Of a stretch of 64,000 bases of DNA, positions 50,557 to 59,163 are shown piece after piece; the stretch's first letter is position 1; each line of letters starts with the position of its first letter. Where the stretch lies: positions 2,480,001 through 2,544,000 of the forward strand of contig NZ_CP169056.1 in assembly GCF_041890415.1 (NCBI RefSeq), given 5' to 3'. The stretch comes from Pseudoxanthomonas koreensis_A (lineage in GTDB: Bacteria; Pseudomonadota; Gammaproteobacteria; Xanthomonadales; Xanthomonadaceae). The notes below the pieces were generated by a model. It was given only the letters and a program-made list of their open reading frames with translations. It was not told the origin of the DNA and did not search any database. The position numbers and the translations under genes are program-made.

Positions 50557-50614
50557 CAAAGTTTGTGTCCGATGTACAAACTTTGGTCAACTAAGCCGGT
50601 ACAGACTTTGGTGA
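50557..50614. repeat. Terminal-repeat-like motifs at the edge of the accessory region
   Basis: CAAAGTTTGT (50557-50566) is inverted at 50576-50585 (ACAAACTTTG). Two direct copies, GTACAAACTTTGGTCA (50574-50589) and GTACAGACTTTGGTGA (50599-50614), are spaced 25 bp apart. Multiple short end repeats like this are typical of some insertion-sequence ends (for example IS21 type). No transposase is left. The rest of 50615-50773 shows no gene. Confidence 0.5.
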
Positions 50615-50773
50615 CGGCCGAAATGGGTCTCAATGCGAGCCAATGCCTTGGGCAAGGCGCCTTAACCCCACTTGGGTTATGTGGGGCAGATGCCCGGACT
50701 CAGGGATTCCCGACATCCGCTTCGACGGGCTCCGGCCAGAAGCGGTAATTGCGCTTGCGACCATACAGCCCTG

Positions 50774-53700
50774 TTAGTTGACTTCGCGCAATGGCCAACC
50801 TCCGTGCTTGTCTACCAGGGCATCGAGTTCCGCCTGAAGCTCTAGCGTGCGAGCAAGGGCAGCAACAACCTCGTGGTAGTGCATGACGTCCTCGAAACTT
50901 AGCCGGCGACCTTTGCGGTCCTTCAGCCACTTCTCGGCCACGCGGTAGCCGCCGATGTGGGTATCCCACACGCACTGCGGCACGCCGTCGAAGTGCTGAG
51001 CTTCGTTGATGTATACGCGACCCCGGCCGTCATTGCCGGGAGCCCAGCGCACCTTGACGACCTCGTTGCTGCCGGTGACGTCGAAGCGGCTGACGCGTGT
51101 CTGCTTCTGTTCCATGGTGTGCAGCGCCATCAGCTCGTGACCGATGGTGACGAATCGGTCGAACAGGTCGCGCCCTGTAGGGAGCGGGATACGCGGGAAG
51201 TCGCGGCGCAGAAAGTCGGCGTATCGGCTGCGGTACGAGGGGGCGTAGAGGACCGCGTAGATCCAGGCGAACGTGTCTTCGGGGATCGGCGTACCACCGA
51301 CGACGATAGAAAGTTCATCAATGAACTTCCCCGCCAGATTAGGCCTCTTTCCGTCGGAAGTCTGATCCAGAAGATCGGTTGATGCGTTCGCATAGAGCCA
51401 CAGGGGGCTGGCGGCCATGATTCCGCGATTGCTGTACTGGGCACGGTTATCAGCAATTGCGTCAATAGCTAGAATATGTGTATAGCCTTGATCGACAGAT
51501 GCTTGCCGCATCATCGCTAGACCTATGTTCTTTCGGCCAATGAAATGATCGAACGCACGTTCCCGTCGATGAACGGAAACGTTGCGGTCATACACCGTCC
51601 AGCGGACATCAAACGGCCGATACAGGATCGGCACGACCCTGTCGCGCCACTCCCCGCCTGCGAGTTCTTGCTTCGCACGTGCGTATCGCCACTGATCTTG
51701 GGAGCACAGCGTGAACAACTCACGCGCCTCGGCTTCCGTCATCGTTGCCAACAGGCGTTCCACCTTATCCACGGCTTCCTCGGCGGTCCACGAGATCGCG
51801 AAGTCGTCATGCGTGGTGACGATGCCGGGCGCCGGATCACCGTTTGGCGCGAACACATCGCGCAGGGACCAGCCCGTTTGGTACTCCGCCAGCAGTTGGG
51901 CATCCTGCGGCACGAACAGATAGGCGGGGGCGGCCGGCTTCAGTTCCTTCCACGTGCTTGAACGCAGGTCCGTCGCATCCAAGGAGTCGTACTTAGACGA
52001 ACGAAGGCCGAACAAGTCCGCTCGGAACACCCTACCAAGGTGTTCCGAATCCCGCTGTATGCTCTCCCGGCGCACAAAAATTCCGATCGCCACCCCCTGC
52101 TGAATGTCAAACACATTCTCGTCCTTGCTCCCGTCCAGCGCCTTCTCCTTCTTCTTGCTGTTGCCGTGCAGGTCAAGTAGATAGAGTTCGTCAAAGCTGC
52201 GCAGCAAGCTACGCCGCATGTCCATGAAGGTTGGGTTATCGAGGTAGCCATGATTCGTGACGAACGCCAGAATGCCGTGTCCGGTCTGCTCGATGCGCCA
52301 CTGGGCAAAGCGGATGAACTTCACGTAGTCATCGGAAAGCCACTTGGCCTGGGCCGGCTTCTTCAATTCTGGGCTTTGCTTGTATCCGGTCATCAGTTCT
52401 TCGATCCACTCGCCCTTGTTGATCGAATGCCCTGAATACGGTGGATTGCCCAGCACCACCATCACCGGCGCGTCGCGCTTGACGTTTGCCGCGGCACGCG
52501 ATTCCTCGGCCAGCCACTGGGTAAACAGCGGCAAGCCGGTCAGTTCGTGCGCCTCCTCTAGTGAGTTGGTCAGAAACACGCCCAGGCGCTGGTCGCTGGA
52601 GAAGTCGTATCCGGACTGCTCCAGTTCCAGTCCCAGCTTCATATGCGCCACGGCGTAGGGCGCCATCAGCAGTTCGAAACCGAACAGGCGCGGCAGCAAG
52701 TGTTCGGCCACGTAGCCCGGCCACGCTCCCGCATTCCCGTCGAAGTGCTCGCGAATCTTCGCGATCACTGCGTACAGGAAGGTGCCCGTACCGGTGGCCG
52801 GGTCGAGGATCTGCAACCGATGCGTGTCATAGGTTTCCTCGCCCTTACCCTGCACTTTCGGACGCTTGAGCTTTATCTTCTTAGCATGGGCCAAGCCTTC
52901 TTTCATGCCGAAGTCGCGCTTTAGCAAGGCATCGACGCTGCGCACGATGTAGCCAACCACGGGCTCAGGCGTGTAGTAAACGCCGCGTGCCTCGCGCATT
53001 TTTGGGTCGTAGGCAGCTAGGAACGTCTCATAGAAGTGCACTACCGGGTCTTCCTGGCGGGTGCGCTTTCCGAAGTCGGCCAGGATCGCGGCCATGTCGG
53101 CGCGCGCCAGTAGCTCGGCCAGCTGATCTACCGCCCAAGCGATGCGCTCGTCCAAGTCTGGCCCGGCGATGGAGTTGAACAGCTTGCGCAGAAACGGATT
53201 AGTTCTTGGCAGTGCGCTGGCGGCGATCTGGCGGGTGAACCCTTTGGCGGGTGCATTGCAGCGCGCCGCGAACAGGCCGTAGCACAGCGTCTGCGCGTAC
53301 ATATCGGCGAACTGCTCGATGGTCAGCGAATCGATCAGCACTTTTCGGAAGGCCTGCAACTGTCCGTGCAGCTCACCTTGCTCACCCTCGGCCTTGAAGG
53401 TCTGCTCGATCAGGCTGCGGATCAGCTTGGCTAAACCCGCCATGCGGGTAGCAAGGTCCTGCGGCGTGGACTTGAGCGGGATGTCAGCCAACAAGAACTG
53501 GTCCAGCAACTGCATGGTGGCGGACGCCGCGTCGTCGCTCCAGCGGATTCGGCCATTGGCGGCAGGGCGCGGCAGGTCGGCCGTCAGGCGTAGTTCGCCG
53601 TCCAAGTACCAGCGGAAGGAAAGGTAATCTGTAAGGACCAGGTTGCTGAGCGATTCGCGATAGCGGGTTAGCTGCTCGCCGCGCTCAAGTTTGGCTAGAT

Positions 53701-53938
53701 CCAGCCCAACGTCCTTGGCTTCTACGTGGCCCAGCGGCACCGTGCCGCGGACGATGATGAAGTCTGGAGCACCGCACTTGATCTGGCGCGGCTCGTTGAT
53801 GGCGTCCACTGCCGGCCCGCCGAGGGCTTCAAGCAGCGCTTCGAGCGCCGGGCGGTGGGTGTGTTCGCTGGCCTGGCCGGTCTTAAGGGCCTGCTCCATC
53901 GAGGCCAAGTAGGTGCGCATCGCTTCGAGCTTGGTCAT
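50774..53938 (-). CDS. Single-chain nuclease-methyltransferase (type ISP/IIG-like restriction enzyme)
   Basis: 1054 aa. N-terminal Mrr-like nuclease signature: PD59F ... E73-A-K75 (GAPDFIIV, GHVEAKD). A helical region follows, then an N6-adenine methyltransferase core with motif I DPATGTGTFL (D379 onward) and motif IV NPPY (498-501), preceded by EARGVYYTPEPVVGYIVRSV. The C-terminal about 450 residues resemble the specificity domain of type ISP enzymes (LlaGI-like), with LYRPFDVRW and IGGYRVAEKWLKDRKGRR. No helicase domain is present, unlike true type ISP enzymes of about 1500 aa, so it is more like a type IIG enzyme or a helicase-less relative. GC is visibly lower than in neighbours. No partner gene is adjacent. 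Confidence 0.85.
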   Translation of the reverse strand: MTKLEAMRTYLASMEQALKTGQASEHTHRPALEALLEALGGPAVDAINEPRQIKCGAPDFIIVRGTVPLGHVEAKDVGLDLAKLERGEQLTRYRESLSNLVLTDYLSFRWYLDGELRLTADLPRPAANGRIRWSDDAASATMQLLDQFLLADIPLKSTPQDLATRMAGLAKLIRSLIEQTFKAEGEQGELHGQLQAFRKVLIDSLTIEQFADMYAQTLCYGLFAARCNAPAKGFTRQIAASALPRTNPFLRKLFNSIAGPDLDERIAWAVDQLAELLARADMAAILADFGKRTRQEDPVVHFYETFLAAYDPKMREARGVYYTPEPVVGYIVRSVDALLKRDFGMKEGLAHAKKIKLKRPKVQGKGEETYDTHRLQILDPATGTGTFLYAVIAKIREHFDGNAGAWPGYVAEHLLPRLFGFELLMAPYAVAHMKLGLELEQSGYDFSSDQRLGVFLTNSLEEAHELTGLPLFTQWLAEESRAAANVKRDAPVMVVLGNPPYSGHSINKGEWIEELMTGYKQSPELKKPAQAKWLSDDYVKFIRFAQWRIEQTGHGILAFVTNHGYLDNPTFMDMRRSLLRSFDELYLLDLHGNSKKKEKALDGSKDENVFDIQQGVAIGIFVRRESIQRDSEHLGRVFRADLFGLRSSKYDSLDATDLRSSTWKELKPAAPAYLFVPQDAQLLAEYQTGWSLRDVFAPNGDPAPGIVTTHDDFAISWTAEEAVDKVERLLATMTEAEARELFTLCSQDQWRYARAKQELAGGEWRDRVVPILYRPFDVRWTVYDRNVSVHRRERAFDHFIGRKNIGLAMMRQASVDQGYTHILAIDAIADNRAQYSNRGIMAASPLWLYANASTDLLDQTSDGKRPNLAGKFIDELSIVVGGTPIPEDTFAWIYAVLYAPSYRSRYADFLRRDFPRIPLPTGRDLFDRFVTIGHELMALHTMEQKQTRVSRFDVTGSNEVVKVRWAPGNDGRGRVYINEAQHFDGVPQCVWDTHIGGYRVAEKWLKDRKGRRLSFEDVMHYHEVVAALARTLELQAELDALVDKHGGWPLREVN

Positions 53939-53997
53939 CCGTCATCCCTTCAGCCGATGCCAATAGAGTACGTGAAGACTACGAACTCCCGGCAGGG

Positions 53998-54404
53998 GCA
54001 CATCACGACCAGCCTGAACTCGCCGATATGCGCGCGCATGAACGCGTACTTCGCCCTTACCCCCTGGCAAAGTACGCGGCGGCTTTTTTTAGAATGTCGC
54101 GCTCCTCGGTCACGCGCCGAAGCTCGGCCCTGAGGCGGCGCACCTCCGCCGAGTCGGTCCCCGACGGCACGGAGCCGGCGGCCGGCTTGCCGGCCCTCTT
54201 CGCCTTCTGCACCCAGCCGTAGAGCGTGTGCTTGGGGATCCCGATGCGCGCGGCCACGTCCACCACCGTGAAGCCGCGCTCGAGCACCTGCTTGACCGCC
54301 TCGGCCCTGAACTCATCCGTGTACTGCTTGCTGCTCATGAACACCTCTGCTGTAACCATGAATTATGGCCTGCGGGTGTCTACGAAAGGCTGGGCGGTCC
54401 AGAA
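53998..54404 (-). mobile_element. Truncated IS3-family element
   Basis: orfA is intact; an A7 run at about 54085-54091 forms the expected -1 frameshift signal, and the orfB frame continues as AKYAFMRAHIGEFRLVVMC before similarity stops near 53998. The rest of orfB (about 250 residues) and the far end are missing. The near end probably lies at about 54400 (minus strand TGGACCGCCCAGCC...). The break abuts the promoter region of the restriction-enzyme gene. Confidence 0.75.
54057..54338 (-). CDS. IS3-family transposase OrfA
   Basis: 93 aa. Helix-turn-helix (HTH_Tnp_1): YTDEFRAEAVKQVLERGF and IGIPKHTLYGWVQKAKR, then a leucine-zipper-like tail EVRRLRAELRRVTEERDILK. The ATG at 54338 gives the normal MSSKQYT start. 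It cannot support transposition alone because OrfB is truncated. The upstream gap 54405-54652 has no recognisable feature. Confidence 0.85.
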   Translation of the reverse strand: MSSKQYTDEFRAEAVKQVLERGFTVVDVAARIGIPKHTLYGWVQKAKRAGKPAAGSVPSGTDSAEVRRLRAELRRVTEERDILKKAAAYFARG

Positions 54405-54652
54405 TTAACAATCGCGCCCACCTCAACCCATCGGCGCACAAACTACACCGGTGGCGGCGCACTTACTTTGGGCTTGGGTCCACCACGGCAAACAGGCAGC
54501 GCAACAGCGGCGGCCCGGACTGCTCACCAGTGATTCGGCGCGCGTGGCGCAATGAACGCATGATATTGACCCTGCGTTAGGCTACGACAAACAGTGATCG
54601 GCGCCAGGACGAGATACACGCGGCCCCGGCCGCCAAGGAAGGGAAATCGGAC

Positions 54653-55321
54653 ATGCACCTGAACACGATCGCGTTGCTGCTGGCCGGATGCCTGCTGCTG
54701 GCCGGATGCAACGCACCCTCCGTGGCGCCCGCCACGGCAGAGCCTTCCGCACGCCAACCCGAGGAGCCTGCCGTGGAGCCGACAGCTTCCGAACCGGAGC
54801 CGCCCCTGCCCAAGGGCCCGGTGCTGACGCCTGAACAGGTGTGGGACAAGCTGCTGGCCATGATCGATGCGATCGGCCAGCGCGAAGACCTCAACCAGCA
54901 GCACATCGAACAGGCGATCGGGCTGACGCTCCACCAGCCCCCCGGCGAGCCGCACGCCAAGCGTGCCCATGGTGATACCACCGCAGGCTGGGGCTATCTG
55001 TTCAGCCTGAGCCAGTTCACGGAAGAGGACATACGCATGTCGTTCCTTCCTTACCACCCGGACGCGGATGGGCAGGGCAACTCCCCCACCTGCACCTGGC
55101 GGACCGAGGAACTGCGGGCCGCGCTGCGTGAACGCGGATTTGACGAACAGGACATGACGGTCCAGGGGGCACTCTATTTCAACTGGCAGTATGTCCGCGG
55201 CCCCATGGTGGTGGGCGTGCGCTACTACTTCAATGAGCAGAGGTTCGACTTCAGCAATACCTGTGTCCACCATGTCCGGGTCTCCTTCGTGATCCCGGAG
55301 TTCTACCGGGGGGCGGAGTGA
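54653..55321 (+). CDS. Lipoprotein, candidate immunity partner of the downstream HExxH protein
   Basis: 222 aa. Lipobox LLAGC at about residue 19, with a Pro/Glu-rich linker to about residue 58, then a globular domain with YLFSLSQFTEEDIRMSF and a C-terminal beta-rich part (LYFNWQYVRGPMVVGVRYYF). Two cysteines (SPTCTW, FSNTCVHH) could form a disulfide. Predicted location is periplasmic face of a membrane. No family recognised. Its stop overlaps the GTG of the next gene (GTGA), so the two are made together. Confidence 0.65.
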   Translation: MHLNTIALLLAGCLLLAGCNAPSVAPATAEPSARQPEEPAVEPTASEPEPPLPKGPVLTPEQVWDKLLAMIDAIGQREDLNQQHIEQAIGLTLHQPPGEPHAKRAHGDTTAGWGYLFSLSQFTEEDIRMSFLPYHPDADGQGNSPTCTWRTEELRAALRERGFDEQDMTVQGALYFNWQYVRGPMVVGVRYYFNEQRFDFSNTCVHHVRVSFVIPEFYRGAE

Positions 55322-56631
55322 GCGACCGGGACTCGCCCTTCCAGGGCTTCGCACGAGCCGGCGGGAGCAAGCAACAGCTGGAGATGCTGGCCGCGGCGCT
55401 TCGGCAGTCGCCGAAGTTGAACGCCATGGCGTCACGCGCAATGGCCGGGGGTGATTTCCAGAGGCTTTCGCAGTTCGAATCGGAAACGCGGCTGGGCCAG
55501 TATTCGACTCGTTATCGCGAGATCGCGATTGAATCCGGCTTGCTCAAGGGGCCGATGAATCGGGAGAACCTTGATCGACTCACCAACACCTTTGCGCACG
55601 AGCTCTCGCATGCGGCCAATCGCCAGGAGATGTTTGAGTTCAGCATCCGGGTCGAGCACGACGCCTTTGGCCTTGCGGAACAACCTGGTCCTCGCGACGG
55701 CACGGACCTGGTGCGGGAGTACATCGACAAGGGACGCGAGCAGGAGACGCTGGCCGAGCTCGCCGGCATCAATGCCCTGGCCGACCGGATGCGCAACGAG
55801 GGGCGTGGGGATGTGACCGAGGCGGAACTGGCAGAGCGGCTGCATGCGGCCGGTGGCCACGACCTCGTTGATCAATCCGGGTCCGAGTTTCGCTTCAAAC
55901 CGGGCATCACCTTCGACCCCGTCAGCCAGAGCGTGCCGGCCACGCCGGAGAACATCGAGACAGTGGCACAGCTCTTCTTCGACGTGGACCGGGGAGACCG
56001 GGGCTACCGTGAGTTCTATGCCGCTGCCGCGATCAGCGCGCTGGCGCGTGGCGAGGCGGCTTATCGGTACCACAATCCCTGGGCCAGGGTGGGACAAACC
56101 CGGATCGACCTGGCCGCACTGGGCGTGGATCCGGATGTGCTGCGCAAGCAGGAGTTCGACTTCGGCGAGCCTCCGGTCGGGCCGTACCACTTCGTCGACA
56201 GCAGTCACGGCGGCAGCCGCTACGTGGACGTGGCACATACCGGCCCCAGACGATCAGGGGCCCCATCGGCTGCGCCCGAGCCGGGCACCCGGATGCACGC
56301 TGATCATCCGCCGCCGAGGCAGGAAGAGACTGCGGCGACCGCCCGTCCTGGAGCGGCGGTTGCCCAGCCGGATGTGGAGCGCTTCTTTCGCGCACTGGAG
56401 GCCGGGGATGAAGCGACGGCGCGAGAGGCAGCGATGGCGTTTGCAAACTCCGCCGCCGGGCGGACGTTGGCCGAGGAGGTGGAAGGCCAGGTGCTCGCCG
56501 GATACAGGAGGCAGGCCCGCTCACATCCGCTTGAACACAGCCTGGACCAGTTGGCGGCAGACGCCCGCCTGCAGGAGGCGGCGACAGCCGCGCGTGAGCA
56601 GCAGGCGCCAGCCATGGCCCTGGACCGGTAA
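55318..56631 (+). CDS. Putative zinc-metallopeptidase-like secreted effector
   Basis: 437 aa, GTG start inside the lipoprotein stop, no signal peptide. The HExxH motif (H94-E95-L-S-H98 in FAHELSHAAN) is followed by an acidic segment that could give the third ligand. A middle domain (about 210-305) includes GYREFYAAAAISALARGEAA and is followed by a Pro/Ala-rich linker (about 310-345) and a helical, glutamine/glutamate-rich C-terminal tail. No signal peptide plus a coupled lipoprotein fits effectors of type IV or VI secretion in Xanthomonadaceae, but the XVIPCD motif GLxRIDHV was not found. Function is inferred. Confidence 0.6.
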   Translation: MSDRDSPFQGFARAGGSKQQLEMLAAALRQSPKLNAMASRAMAGGDFQRLSQFESETRLGQYSTRYREIAIESGLLKGPMNRENLDRLTNTFAHELSHAANRQEMFEFSIRVEHDAFGLAEQPGPRDGTDLVREYIDKGREQETLAELAGINALADRMRNEGRGDVTEAELAERLHAAGGHDLVDQSGSEFRFKPGITFDPVSQSVPATPENIETVAQLFFDVDRGDRGYREFYAAAAISALARGEAAYRYHNPWARVGQTRIDLAALGVDPDVLRKQEFDFGEPPVGPYHFVDSSHGGSRYVDVAHTGPRRSGAPSAAPEPGTRMHADHPPPRQEETAATARPGAAVAQPDVERFFRALEAGDEATAREAAMAFANSAAGRTLAEEVEGQVLAGYRRQARSHPLEHSLDQLAADARLQEAATAAREQQAPAMALDR

Positions 56632-56654
56632 CCGACCATCAGGAAGGGGGCACG

Positions 56655-57140
56655 ATGCAGGACCCGGACGCGATCCTCAACAGGATGGTGCTGGCGGCAG
56701 GCCGGATTGATGCGTTGCTTGAACTGCTGCACAGGCAGGCGCGGGAAAGCCAGTCCGCGATCGAGGCGACGCGGGAGGCACAGGAAGCCCGGTTCCAGCA
56801 CACCCTGGCCCGGGCGCTGGAACAGCACCAAGCGCAGATTGACGCGGCGCTCCAGCCGAAGGTCGCCTGGGCCTGGAAGGTGCTGATCACCACGACCGTC
56901 GGCATCGCCCTGCTGTTGGGCGCAGGTGCGATGCTGCTCCGGCACTCGCACCAGCGGCTGCAGGCCGCAGAGGCCAGGGCGGCGGCGGCCGAGGTCGATG
57001 CCGAGGTGATGCAGGCACTGGGCCGTGTCCGGATCACGTCATGCGGTGGCCGACCCTGCGTGTTGATGGACCGCAACCTGCCCACGTGGAAGGCGGCGCA
57101 GGGTGAGTTCGTATTGCTCGGCGACAACCCCGCACCCTGA
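56655..57140 (+). CDS. Coiled-coil single-pass membrane protein
   Basis: 161 aa. Helical coiled-coil N-terminal part (about 15-70, rich in E/R/Q/A), one membrane helix at about 75-98 (VLITTTVGIALLLGAGAMLL), a second short coiled segment, and a small C-terminal domain with SCGGRPCVLMDR. Strong AGGAAGGGGG ribosome site 23 nt after the HExxH gene, so it is probably co-transcribed. Role unknown. Confidence 0.6.
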   Translation: MQDPDAILNRMVLAAGRIDALLELLHRQARESQSAIEATREAQEARFQHTLARALEQHQAQIDAALQPKVAWAWKVLITTTVGIALLLGAGAMLLRHSHQRLQAAEARAAAAEVDAEVMQALGRVRITSCGGRPCVLMDRNLPTWKAAQGEFVLLGDNPAP

Positions 57141-57280
57141 GCCACTGCCCGCGACATGCACTGCGGCGAGCCAGCGCGCCAGCAGATTGAACGCTGGCGC
57201 CGGCTAAAGTCGCACCCCCACCAGCCGATACCGTCGCGCCGGCCCCGCGCATCCGGGTGCCAGACGGATGCTCGTGAAAC

Positions 57281-58504
57281 ATGCGCAAGACGATTCGGGT
57301 GGGCCAGCTTCGACCGGGAATGTACGTGCAGCGCGTGCACGGACCATGGCTGCAACATCCGTACTGGCGTGCGTCGTTCACCGCCAGCGAGCGCGACGTG
57401 GAACGCCTGCTTGGCAGCGATGTGGAGGCGTTGGATATCGACACCAGCCGCGGCGCCGACGTGGATGCCGCGCCGGTACGCGGTATCGACCCGGCCGTGG
57501 ACGCTGCGCCGGACGTCGCCACCGGAGGCGTGGAGCCCGCGAGCGCCGGCCCGCGCGCTCCCACCCCGGCGCCGGACCTGGCAACCGAACTGAGCCGCGC
57601 CCGGCGCATCTGCCAGGCCGGCCGCGAGGCGGTGGAGGCGATGTTCCGCGAGGTCCGCCTGGGCCGCACCATCGATCCGGAAGCGGCCATGCCGCTGGCC
57701 CGGGAGATCGCCGCCTCGGTCGACCGCCACCCGGGTGCCCTGATCGGGATCGCCCGGCTCAAGACGGCCGATGATTACACCTACCTGCACTCGGTCGCGG
57801 TCAGCGCGCTGATGGGCTCGCTGGCGCGACAGATGGGCCTGCCCGACGAGGAGTGCCAGCAGGCCGCGCTGGGCGGATTGCTGCACGACATGGGCAAGGC
57901 GCGGATGCCGCAGGACATCCTCAACAAGCCCTCCAGCCTGACCGACGCCGAGTTCGCGGTGATGCGCACCCACCCCGAGGAGGGCGAGCGCCTGCTGCGC
58001 GACAGCGGCGTGGAGAACGGCGCGGTGCTGCACATGGTGCGCCACCACCATGAACGCTTCGACGGCGCGGGCTATCCGCTGCGCCTGCCCGGCGGCGAGA
58101 TTCCGCTGCTGACCCGGATGAGCACGGTATGCGACGTGTACGACGCGGTCACCTCCAACCGCCCGTACAAGGAGGGCTGGGACCCGGGCGAGGCGCTGCG
58201 GCGCATGGCCACCTGGAAGGGCCAGTTCGACCCGGCGGTGCTCAAGGCCTTCATCGCCACGGTGGGCATCTACCCGATCGGGACCCTGGTGCGGCTGTCC
58301 AGCGACCGGTTGGCGGTGGTGATCGAGCAGAACCCGGCGCTGTCGACGCCGAAAGTGCGCGTCTTCCACTCCGCGCGCACGCGCAGCCACTTGCTGGTGC
58401 ACGACCTGGACCTGGCCGCAGCCGACTGCGCCGACCACATCACCGGGCTTGAATCGCCGCGCCAATGGGGCTTTCGCGACCTGGACAAGCTGTGGGCACC
58501 CTGA
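57281..58504 (+). CDS. HD-GYP domain cyclic-di-GMP phosphodiesterase
   Basis: 407 aa. N-terminal DUF3391 domain (VGQLRPGMYVQRVHGPW) for about 120 residues, then an HD-GYP domain with H202-D203 (LLHDMGKARMP), HHHERFDGAGYP (G264-Y265-P266), and conserved downstream DVYDAVTSNRPYK. It hydrolyses c-di-GMP and so could influence EPS output and biofilm. No receiver domain, so input is likely through DUF3391. Confidence 0.93.
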   Translation: MRKTIRVGQLRPGMYVQRVHGPWLQHPYWRASFTASERDVERLLGSDVEALDIDTSRGADVDAAPVRGIDPAVDAAPDVATGGVEPASAGPRAPTPAPDLATELSRARRICQAGREAVEAMFREVRLGRTIDPEAAMPLAREIAASVDRHPGALIGIARLKTADDYTYLHSVAVSALMGSLARQMGLPDEECQQAALGGLLHDMGKARMPQDILNKPSSLTDAEFAVMRTHPEEGERLLRDSGVENGAVLHMVRHHHERFDGAGYPLRLPGGEIPLLTRMSTVCDVYDAVTSNRPYKEGWDPGEALRRMATWKGQFDPAVLKAFIATVGIYPIGTLVRLSSDRLAVVIEQNPALSTPKVRVFHSARTRSHLLVHDLDLAAADCADHITGLESPRQWGFRDLDKLWAP

Positions 58505-58581
58505 CGCCCGTCGACGGATGCTGGACACCGGCAGCCTCCGGCCCGGACAATCGCGGACCCATCCAAGCCAGGGACCGGTCC

Positions 58582-59049
58582 ATGAACCGCCTTCGTTGCG
58601 TCCACATCCCCTTCCTCCTGAGCCTGATCGTGGCCACTGCGCTGGCCGCCGGCTGCACCGCCAGCGAGGGCCCGGCCGGGTCCGCGCCGGCAGCCGAGCA
58701 GGCTACCCGCACGCTCGCCACCGCCGCCCTGGATCCGCTGCTGGCGCAGCCCAAGGTCGGCGACCTGTGGGCTTCGGAACTGTCGCATTTCTCGGTTGGC
58801 GAGTTCTCCGACAGCGGCCGCGAGCACGACACCGTGTTCGGCCTGATGAAGGTGGTCGACACGTCCGACGAGAACATCGTGCTGATCACCGAGACCGGCG
58901 CCTGGCCGAAGAAGCAGGGCGCCATCAACGACCTGCGCGGCGACCTGGCCGACATCGAGTGGGACGAGAAGGAGCGCATCACGGTGCGCCGCTCGGAGCT
59001 CGCCGAGCTGGTCGGTGCCGGCCGCATCATCGAGACGCGTCGCCTCTGA
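58582..59049 (+). CDS. Lipoprotein of unknown function
   Basis: 155 aa. Signal peptide with lipobox LAAGC (C24), then a Ser/Ala/Pro-rich spacer and a small domain containing VGDLWASELSHFS, AWPKKQGAINDLRG and ERITVRRSELAELV. I do not recognise the family. The ATG at 58582 follows AGGGACCGG. Neighbours give no functional clue. Confidence 0.65.
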   Translation: MNRLRCVHIPFLLSLIVATALAAGCTASEGPAGSAPAAEQATRTLATAALDPLLAQPKVGDLWASELSHFSVGEFSDSGREHDTVFGLMKVVDTSDENIVLITETGAWPKKQGAINDLRGDLADIEWDEKERITVRRSELAELVGAGRIIETRRL

Positions 59050-59163
59050 CCTGGCCGCCGCCGGCCCACGCGGCCGCGCGCAACCACCAGGCGTAATCCC
59101 CAGCAGCCGCGGCCATGCGCCGCGGCGTACCGTTGCGGCGTGTCGTTGCGGCGGGCCAGTGCG

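Noticed and set aside
55318..56631. Firm assignment as a type IV secretion (X-Tfe) effector
   Set aside because: The diagnostic C-terminal motif GLxRIDHV is not present, so it is kept only as a hypothesis.
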